Origin: Chloroflexota bacterium
GTDB taxonomy: Bacteria > Chloroflexota > Anaerolineae > Promineifilales > Promineifilaceae
Assembly: GCA_024223125.1 (NCBI GenBank)
Contig: JAAEOP010001207.1
Coordinates: 1 to 20,833 of the forward strand
Direction of reading: 5' to 3'
DNA: 20,833 nucleotides
The translations under genes and the position numbers were made by a program. Under the pieces are notes generated by a model that saw only the letters and a list, made by a program, of their open reading frames with translations, made no database searches and was not told where the DNA came from. Numbering within the stretch: position 1 is the stretch's first letter; each line of letters opens with the position of its first letter. Shown in pieces: positions 16,009 through 20,833 of the stretch.

Positions 16009-16091
16009 AACGCCACATGCGTTTCTAAATAATAATCCAGGTCAAAGGTACTCTCTTCTGTTTTAGGGTACATTACAGATACGCGAACCAT
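16005..16091 (-). pseudogene. Truncated EthD-family gene (first 28 codons)
   Basis: The minus-strand frame starts MVRVSVMYPKTEES and continues TFDLDYYLETHVAF before TAG. This matches the N-terminus of EthD-domain proteins, which are about 100 residues and have the conserved FDxDYYxxxHxP pattern. The frame breaks right after the His. AAAGGGG lies about 7 bases before the ATG, so the start is intact and the rest of the gene is lost. No further EthD sequence was seen past the stop in any frame I read. Confidence 0.7.
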
Positions 16092-16108
16092 GGGAATCCC
16101 CTTTTTGT

Positions 16109-16140
16109 ATGACGGACGACAGTTGACCGTCGTCCGTCAT
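16109..16140. promoter_or_regulatory. Perfect 12-bp hairpin downstream of the ATP-grasp genes
   Basis: ATGACGGACGAC (16109-16120) pairs with GTCGTCCGTCAT (16129-16140) around an 8-base loop. It lies just beyond the end of the minus-strand ATP-grasp operon and before the EthD start. No T tract follows on the minus strand, so it is at best a non-canonical terminator or a message 3' protector. Confidence 0.55.
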
Positions 16141-16159
16141 CGGTCATCTGTTGCATCCT

Positions 16160-17509
16160 TTATCTTTTCTCCACAACAAAAGTGGGCACGGTGGAACCAC
16201 CCCCGGCAGATACGTTGAGCAGGGGATCGGTGGAGAGACGGGTGAGGCATCCATCTACATAACTGCCATGAAAAATAAAGGGAGCGGTGTCCAACAGGCG
16301 CTCAAATATGTGCAGGCTGCCATCTACAATGCTGGGGTACGGTTCGGTAGGGATGAGTATCCGTTCTTGCACGATATAAGGAGAGTTGAGAGCGTCTTGT
16401 ACCGCTTGCTCCCAACCGCTGGTGTTGGTTTGCCAGCCCAGCACAATGCCGTGCCCGCCATAATCATCGTTAGGCTTTAGCACCAGTTGGTCTTTGTATT
16501 TGTGCATGAAAGGGATGAGGTCAATGGGCAGACCGCCGTAGCTGGTTTTGCGTTCTTCGACGGTGCGCGTCCAGGGAATGTGTGCTTTGATAGCGGCCGT
16601 TTCTCTCGCATCAAACAAATGGGTATTCCGCTCATCGCTTAACACAGCCAGACTCATCTTCTTGTACAAAATTTTGCAGCGCCAGGGGTTAACCATACAG
16701 ACAGATCCATCCCGTACTGCATTGACCACAGGTTGATCTAGGCCGCCCCGCTCGATCAACTCGGTAATGAGAACCCGTTTGTAGATGAGGTCAATTTCAA
16801 AATCTTCGTGGCGCAGACGGCCGTTCACAAGCTCAACTTCACGCGGGTCTACAATTTTGGCCTGCAAACCCTGGCTGGCAAAATATTGCATAAACAGTTC
16901 AAATTCGCTGCGGGTGGGCACTTCATTCCAATCCAGGATGGCGATGTTGGGTTTGCCTGTACCGCCCCAGCGATGGAAGGCCCGCATGAGGACATGAAGC
17001 ACGGCATGACGGGTGGGCAGCGGCCGTATCTGATACTGCCGCGAAAACATCCCCATCACCGGCAGGCCATAAAAGACCTCATTCAACACATCATTGTACG
17101 CAGAAGCGGCCGGCACTTCAGCATTATATTCCGTAAATTTCAACTCTCCCGTGTCGGTGACGTAAAACGCATCTAGCCGGGTGAGCGGGGTGTGTCCTTT
17201 ATAGCCGGGGTCTTGCTGCACCAGTTCCTTTTCCCAATCCAGCAGACCAAATTGATCGCAAAATTCGGCATCTTGCACAGCCAGGCTAGAAATTTTCTCG
17301 AAGGCGGAGAGCAACGGCCGTATCGCCTGCCGCAAAAAATTGTACTGATTTGGCAGCAGAAAACGGGGTCGCAGGACGGTACACAAAGGACGGTCGCCAA
17401 AATATAGCCCGCGCATCTTCATCTGCTCAGTTAACTGTGCTTGCGACTCTTGCGCCAGATCTTCGGTTAAGAGGTCGTGGTAGGTTCGGATGGCTTTTTT
17501 TAAGGACAT
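16160..17509 (-). CDS. Circularly permuted ATP-grasp ligase
   Basis: A 449-residue soluble protein, probably an ATP-dependent carboxylate-amine ligase. The motif order is the reverse of a normal ATP-grasp. The metal-binding KFTEYNAEVPAASAYND (124-140, with Glu127 and Asn129) comes first. The ATP-binding lysine and glycine loop VLKPNDDYGGHGIVLGW (343-359, with Lys345) and hinge IVQERI (379-384) come last. This is the arrangement of glutathionylspermidine-synthetase-like and other circularly permuted ATP-grasp enzymes. It follows the classical ATP-grasp gene after 10 bases, with GAGGA overlapping the upstream stop, so the two are translationally linked. The C-terminus is Gly-rich (SAGGGSTVPTFVVEKR). 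The acid and amine substrates are unknown; no peptide precursor or amidase was found nearby. Confidence 0.8.
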   Translation of the reverse strand: MSLKKAIRTYHDLLTEDLAQESQAQLTEQMKMRGLYFGDRPLCTVLRPRFLLPNQYNFLRQAIRPLLSAFEKISSLAVQDAEFCDQFGLLDWEKELVQQDPGYKGHTPLTRLDAFYVTDTGELKFTEYNAEVPAASAYNDVLNEVFYGLPVMGMFSRQYQIRPLPTRHAVLHVLMRAFHRWGGTGKPNIAILDWNEVPTRSEFELFMQYFASQGLQAKIVDPREVELVNGRLRHEDFEIDLIYKRVLITELIERGGLDQPVVNAVRDGSVCMVNPWRCKILYKKMSLAVLSDERNTHLFDARETAAIKAHIPWTRTVEERKTSYGGLPIDLIPFMHKYKDQLVLKPNDDYGGHGIVLGWQTNTSGWEQAVQDALNSPYIVQERILIPTEPYPSIVDGSLHIFERLLDTAPFIFHGSYVDGCLTRLSTDPLLNVSAGGGSTVPTFVVEKR

Positions 17510-17519
17510 ACATTCCTCA

Positions 17520-18437
17520 TCAAAACAACTTGCTCCAACGCAGTTTATCTACCTGCGGTCGTGGTTCCTGCGCCAGCCGGATACACAAATCAGTCATATG
17601 CTCCACACACCAACGATGGAATTCATACCCCAAGGAGTTCGCATCCATGTCGGGCGCCGGGTTCATAAAATCAATGGCGTAAGGGATGCCATCGCGTACG
17701 GCAAATTCGCAGGTGTTCATATCATACCCAAAAGCGCGGCACAGCTTGACACAATCGTCTACAATCCGTTGATACAATTCCGGCGCCAGATTGGGGTGGC
17801 TGTAGCGGCGAGCGTTAGGGTCATAATCCATCACCAACACCTCTTCTTGCCCCAACACCATACAGCGTATGTATTGATCCCAATGGATGAACTCTTGCAG
17901 CACCATCGTCAGCAAACCGGATTGATCATAGCTGCGCCACAAATCTTCATAAGTTTGGCAGATGTACACTTCTTTCCAGCCGCCGCCGTGGGCGTCTTTA
18001 AGAACACAAGGGAAACCGCCTACGTATTCCGCCAATTCTTCCCAGGGCATTGGGAATTGTAGATTGCGTAAACTTTTTTCGTGATCAATACCGGGGATGT
18101 ACTCTTTGTTGGGCAACACGGCCGTCTTCGGGCTGGCAATACCCAATTTTGTGATCAACGACGCGCCGAAGAATTTGTCATCGGCCGTCCACATAAACGG
18201 ATTGTTGATCACATGCGTCCCTTGCAGCATTGCATTCTTCAGATACGAGCGATAATAAGGCACTTCATGCGAAATCCGATCTATAATGACGGCATATTCG
18301 GCCGCTTCAGCCATCTTCGTGCCGCCAATATTCACAAACTCGGCCGTGACGCCAACCTCCCGTTTATTCACTTCCTCAATAAACGCCGGCGGCCACGACC
18401 ATTCCATCCCCACCATCAAACCAATCTTCAAACTCAT
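17520..18437 (-). CDS. Classical ATP-grasp ligase (RimK/D-Ala ligase-like)
   Basis: A 305-residue soluble ATP-grasp protein. An N-terminal Rossmann-like domain (KIGLMVGMEWSWPPAFIEEV) leads to the ATP-binding lysine and loop PCVLKDAHGGGWKEVYI (143-159, with Lys147). The adenine hinge is VLQEFI (179-184) and the metal-binding AIDFMNPAPDMD is at 254-265 (Asp256, Asn259). The motifs are in normal order and look complete. The reaction should be ATP-driven joining of a carboxylate to an amine or similar nucleophile. AAGGAG lies about 9 bases before the ATG. It is the first of two ATP-grasp genes, with the circularly permuted one directly after. Its start lies 39 bases after the PIN-nuclease gene stop with no terminator between, so read-through from the ATPase-PIN pair is possible. 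Product unknown. Confidence 0.85.
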   Translation of the reverse strand: MSLKIGLMVGMEWSWPPAFIEEVNKREVGVTAEFVNIGGTKMAEAAEYAVIIDRISHEVPYYRSYLKNAMLQGTHVINNPFMWTADDKFFGASLITKLGIASPKTAVLPNKEYIPGIDHEKSLRNLQFPMPWEELAEYVGGFPCVLKDAHGGGWKEVYICQTYEDLWRSYDQSGLLTMVLQEFIHWDQYIRCMVLGQEEVLVMDYDPNARRYSHPNLAPELYQRIVDDCVKLCRAFGYDMNTCEFAVRDGIPYAIDFMNPAPDMDANSLGYEFHRWCVEHMTDLCIRLAQEPRPQVDKLRWSKLF

Positions 18438-18476
18438 TCGTCTACACTCCTTTCCTTATTATTAGGCAACTTGTCA

Positions 18477-18998
18477 TTAAAGTTTCTGCTGACTATCTAT
18501 TGGAGCGCCCTCACCCAACCAAATGACATGAACATCAAAATTTACAGTCGGGTTTATCCACATGACCTCTTTGATTTCTGTCGTTTGCGCTGCCAACTCA
18601 GAAAAAAGAACTTTTACCGTATCATCTAACGATACGACAATAAAATCAGATGACAGAGCCGCCTCCAGCAAGCAAATATCTTTGAGCATCGCCATTTCCT
18701 GAGTTGAATTGTTAGCCCCATCCTGAGCTGTAGCAGACAGATCAATTCCAACTTCTTGCAACCTAAATACTTTCTTGCGAGCATACATTGAACTGAGCCA
18801 TCTATGAGAAAAGTTTGATTTATGCTTTTTCCATTCCTCAGAAATATCCGGGGTAAAAATAATATGATGACAAATATCCAGAACTGCTTTTAAGAAGTCA
18901 CGACATTGTTTAGAAACCAAATGCGTAGCCGATTCTTCACCAGCGGCTCTGGCTACGGAGGCGTCAATGACAAGTTTTTTTGAAGGGCGTTTTGTCAT
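18477..18998 (-). CDS. PIN-domain nuclease, partner of the upstream ATPase
   Basis: A 173-residue PIN-like protein, a family of metal-dependent RNA/DNA nucleases and toxins. The acidic residues expected at the active site are visible in order: Asp12 in LVIDASVARA, Glu54/Glu55 in PDISEEWKKH, Asp107 in MLKDICLLEAAL and Asp125/126 in IVVSLDDTVKV. Length is slightly above that of VapC toxins (about 130). Its ATG overlaps the ATPase stop as ATGA, so the two are translationally coupled, ATPase first. There is no VapB-like antitoxin; an ATPase in that place points to a sensor-effector pair, not an ordinary toxin-antitoxin. The region is AT-richer than the flanks, a sign of possible transfer. Confidence 0.82.
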   Translation of the reverse strand: MTKRPSKKLVIDASVARAAGEESATHLVSKQCRDFLKAVLDICHHIIFTPDISEEWKKHKSNFSHRWLSSMYARKKVFRLQEVGIDLSATAQDGANNSTQEMAMLKDICLLEAALSSDFIVVSLDDTVKVLFSELAAQTTEIKEVMWINPTVNFDVHVIWLGEGAPIDSQQKL

Positions 18999-20371
18999 TT
19001 GATTCCCAATAATTGCTTTTCTGCAGCATCCATATACCGACTTTGGGCATCCAATTCAACATTCGCAAAATCTACTGGCCAGTCGCCGTATGCTCCAGCG
19101 TCATCCGGTTCAGCATTAAAAACATCTGTAACGCCATCTGTTCTTCTCTGGAACCAAAGTAGATTGACATCAGATGGATTCACGTCCCCTTCGGCTATCA
19201 ACGCCTGTATGCCTTGTAGGAGCAATGAACTATGTGTCTCTACGACAATGCGTACCCCTCTATGTACAGCGTCTACTAGAATTTGAGCCAACGAGAATTG
19301 TGCTTGTGGGTGAAGGTGAATTTCAGGCTCTTCCAAATATACAAGTTGGTCTGGCCTAGCTACATGTAAGCTGACTAAAACAGGAAGAACCTGAGAAACG
19401 CCAAAACCAACATCAGCGATGCTAACCATGTCTTGGGTGTCGCTTTTACCATTTGTGGGTAGTCGTCCTACAAGCAGTTCTACTTGTGTGTCATCTACTC
19501 GTTGCGCTGTTATTTTTCCAGTCAATCTAAGCAAATATAAGTCATTAATAAGCTCTGAAAGCTGAGGCTTTTGTGTATTCTGCCAATGATGCACGATGCT
19601 GGCTACATAATTTTCGAACGTGCCCGGAAATTTATTTCCAACGGCCGTGACTTTATAGGTACGCTCCGGATTTCCCCTAAGCCCTGGTACATGTATAAGC
19701 TTTTGGATACGATTTTCAAAGTCGGCAGAAGAAAAGGCAGTTGCTGACAAGATTATATTTGCAGGGGTATCTTCAGGCCTGAACTTTAGATATAGAAAAC
19801 ATCTCTTGCTTTCAACAACCCAATCTGCCGCCTCCATGTTTTTTGCCATTCGTACTAATGGATTAGCGCTAGATAGCTTGTCGAGTTTCTCCATTAATTC
19901 ATTTTTCTGCTGTTGGCTTAACACGCCTGGACGCAATTCAATGTTGATATCTTCTATACCGTAATCCACCTTCGCTGTTTCAAACCCTTGTCCAGGGATT
20001 TTACTAAAGGTAACTTTGACATCATTCACAAAGCTCTTTGGTTCAGAAGATGAGATTTTGATGCTAAATTCCTTAGCTACATTTTCTTTTGCGCGAGACA
20101 GTATTTGTCGAGTTGAGGTTATTCGAACATTAGGACCGTCAAGCAAAAGTGAACCGGGATCATATGCAGATTCCAGCGTTTGTTTAAGTAAAAGCAAAGG
20201 TTGCATAATACTTGACTTACCTGAGCTATTAGCGCCGGCAAGAACAGTTAATGGGCGAATCTCCACAGTACGCTCTTCAAAGATGGATTTATACCCTTTG
20301 ATCGTAACAGCAGAAATCCCTGAAATATCATTTGAGTGTTTTTGAGCAGAGCTTTGAGCATTCTTATTCAT
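18995..20371 (-). CDS. SMC/OLD-like ABC ATPase (AAA15/AAA21 type)
   Basis: A 458-residue soluble ATPase. Visible motifs are Walker A GANSSGKS (46-53), a signature-like ADVGFGVSQVLPVL region (about 310-325), Walker B LVYLEEPE (343-350, with catalytic-type Glu348) and the switch His380 in VVETHSSLLL. This matches the compact ATPases of the OLD/AAA15 group that use an EEPE Walker B. No TOPRIM or other nuclease domain is fused at the C-terminus. The nuclease role is instead offered by the 4-base-overlapping PIN gene. AAGGA about 9 bases upstream supports the ATG at 20371. Hand counts give 32% GC for 19501-19560 and 37% for 20041-20100, against 65% for 9001-9060. A role in anti-phage or plasmid defence is inferred from architecture only; a housekeeping repair role is possible. 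Confidence 0.88.
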   Translation of the reverse strand: MNKNAQSSAQKHSNDISGISAVTIKGYKSIFEERTVEIRPLTVLAGANSSGKSSIMQPLLLLKQTLESAYDPGSLLLDGPNVRITSTRQILSRAKENVAKEFSIKISSSEPKSFVNDVKVTFSKIPGQGFETAKVDYGIEDINIELRPGVLSQQQKNELMEKLDKLSSANPLVRMAKNMEAADWVVESKRCFLYLKFRPEDTPANIILSATAFSSADFENRIQKLIHVPGLRGNPERTYKVTAVGNKFPGTFENYVASIVHHWQNTQKPQLSELINDLYLLRLTGKITAQRVDDTQVELLVGRLPTNGKSDTQDMVSIADVGFGVSQVLPVLVSLHVARPDQLVYLEEPEIHLHPQAQFSLAQILVDAVHRGVRIVVETHSSLLLQGIQALIAEGDVNPSDVNLLWFQRRTDGVTDVFNAEPDDAGAYGDWPVDFANVELDAQSRYMDAAEKQLLGIK

Positions 20372-20410
20372 AAAATATTATCCTTAGCGCCACTTGCCAC
20401 TTGCAAACTC

Positions 20411-20833
20411 TCAGTCGTGTCCGCCAATATACATCTGAATCATCTGCAGCCAGTACGGCCAATCATGCGACCAGCCATCCCAGATGCGTAAGGCATTGCC
20501 TATATCCTTTTCCCACAACTGCCGAGAGAGCAATTCATTGTTGTCACGAAGAGTATCATCTCGTCCCACTGCCAGAATAATATCCATACGTCGCAGCGCA
20601 TCCAGTCGTTCTCCATCATGTTCCTGGGGAATAAACCAGCAGGGATTATTGGCATACACTTCCTCGCCGCTATACCCGTCTGTCCAGCGGGAAATGTCGT
20701 AGATGCCGCTCATGCCGATGGTACGGCCGACCAGATGCGGTTGCCGCAGCGCAAAGTTAACAGCATGGTACGCGCCAAAGCTGGCCCCGGTTGTGATCAA
20801 AAAAGGATTATCGTTTTTCTGCCTGGAAAGGGG
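20411..20833 (-). CDS. Esterase-family alpha/beta hydrolase, 5' end beyond the window
   Basis: The last 140 codons of a putative esterase (COG4947-like). The nucleophile elbow is TTGASFGAYHAVNFALR (Ser in G-A-S-F-G), followed by GMSGIYDISRW. A catalytic-Asp candidate is in AVGRDDTLRD and the His is in GWSHDWPYW. The frame is open to the right edge (PLSRQKNDNPF precedes the elbow), so the TTG at 20800 is not the true start. It ends 39 bases before the ATPase start on the same strand. Substrate unknown. Confidence 0.88.
   Translation of the reverse strand, partial: PLSRQKNDNPFLITTGASFGAYHAVNFALRQPHLVGRTIGMSGIYDISRWTDGYSGEEVYANNPCWFIPQEHDGERLDALRRMDIILAVGRDDTLRDNNELLSRQLWEKDIGNALRIWDGWSHDWPYWLQMIQMYIGGHD

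Larger units (their letters stand above)
15753..16159. other. 407-base gap with gene debris
   Basis: The gap holds an orphan Shine-Dalgarno AGGAGGAG (15812-15819), followed only by a ten-codon TTG frame (15823-15855); a 27-codon + strand frame (15925-16008); a truncated EthD-like start on the minus strand (16005-16091); a 10-base direct repeat CGTTTCTAAA (16000-16009 and 16020-16029); and a perfect hairpin (16109-16140). It looks like the scar of one or more deletions. Confidence 0.6.
418..19648. repeat. Dispersed, highly iterated palindrome ACGGCCGT
   Basis: Exact copies counted by hand begin at 418, 1326, 1753, 2470, 7406, 7883, 8896, 8921, 9193, 9307, 9791, 10054, 10495, 11138, 11829, 11907, 12981, 13086, 13573, 14082, 14429, 14809, 15171, 15409, 15505, 15732, 16817, 17314, 18118 and 19641. 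Flanks often extend the palindrome towards GAAACGGCCGTTTC (perfect at 8893-8906). Copies lie inside genes in more than one reading frame (read as NGR, DGR or TAV). None is exact between 2478 and 7405. Confidence 0.9.

Noticed and set aside
16005..16091. EthD stretch as an intact small gene
   Set aside because: EthD proteins need about 100 residues; the frame stops right after the conserved His.
18477..18998. PIN gene as a plain VapC toxin with an antitoxin
   Set aside because: The coupled upstream gene is a 458-residue ATPase, not a small DNA-binding antitoxin, and none is found on the other side.
418..19648. ACGGCCGT copies as a CRISPR array or a tandem repeat
   Set aside because: Spacing is irregular, units are only 8-14 bases, and copies are spread through coding genes.

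Overview
The window is most likely from a mesophilic Chloroflexota bacterium of the Anaerolineae/Caldilineae type. This is inferred from gene style: sugar-binding lipoproteins with Glu/Ala/Pro-rich linkers, a secreted-protein C-terminus of the YLPI..MK type, a very large GH94-like phosphorylase beside a PA14-containing GH3 enzyme, and moderate GC. No rRNA marker is present, so the phylum call rests on pattern recognition. No tRNA, rRNA, CRISPR array or intact insertion sequence was seen.

Layout. Positions 1-890 hold the 3' part of a family-5 solute-binding protein gene. A long imperfect palindrome (910-1041) lies between it and a convergent LacI-family regulator gene (1042-2073, minus). From 2166 to 13142 runs a carbohydrate-uptake and degradation cluster. 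It has a promoter with LacI-type operators, a lipoprotein sugar-binding protein, two MalF/MalG-type permeases, a DUF1269 membrane protein, a decayed tail of a secreted carbohydrate-binding protein, a 1157-residue GH94-clan phosphorylase and a GH3 beta-glucosidase. The simplest reading is import of a beta-linked gluco-oligosaccharide, then cytoplasmic phosphorolysis plus hydrolysis, repressed by the divergent LacI protein. No transporter ATPase gene is present, so a shared ATPase encoded elsewhere is likely.

From 13254 to 15752 are mostly unlinked genes: a divergent PlsY-type acyltransferase (minus), a JAMM/MPN peptidase (minus) and a beta-lactamase-like lipoprotein that lacks the nucleophilic serine. 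A 407-base gap (15753-16159) carries gene debris, including the first 28 codons of an EthD-family gene. The rest is a minus-strand array read from high to low coordinate: a partial esterase, an SMC/OLD-like ABC ATPase that overlaps a PIN-domain nuclease by 4 bases, then two ATP-grasp ligases of opposite topology (classical and circularly permuted) 9 bases apart.

The best candidates for something undescribed are: (i) the ATPase-PIN pair, built like known two-gene defence modules and visibly AT-richer than the rest; (ii) the twin ATP-grasp operon with no assigned product; (iii) a highly iterated palindrome, ACGGCCGT, counted about 30 times by hand where about 0.3-0.4 are expected by chance.
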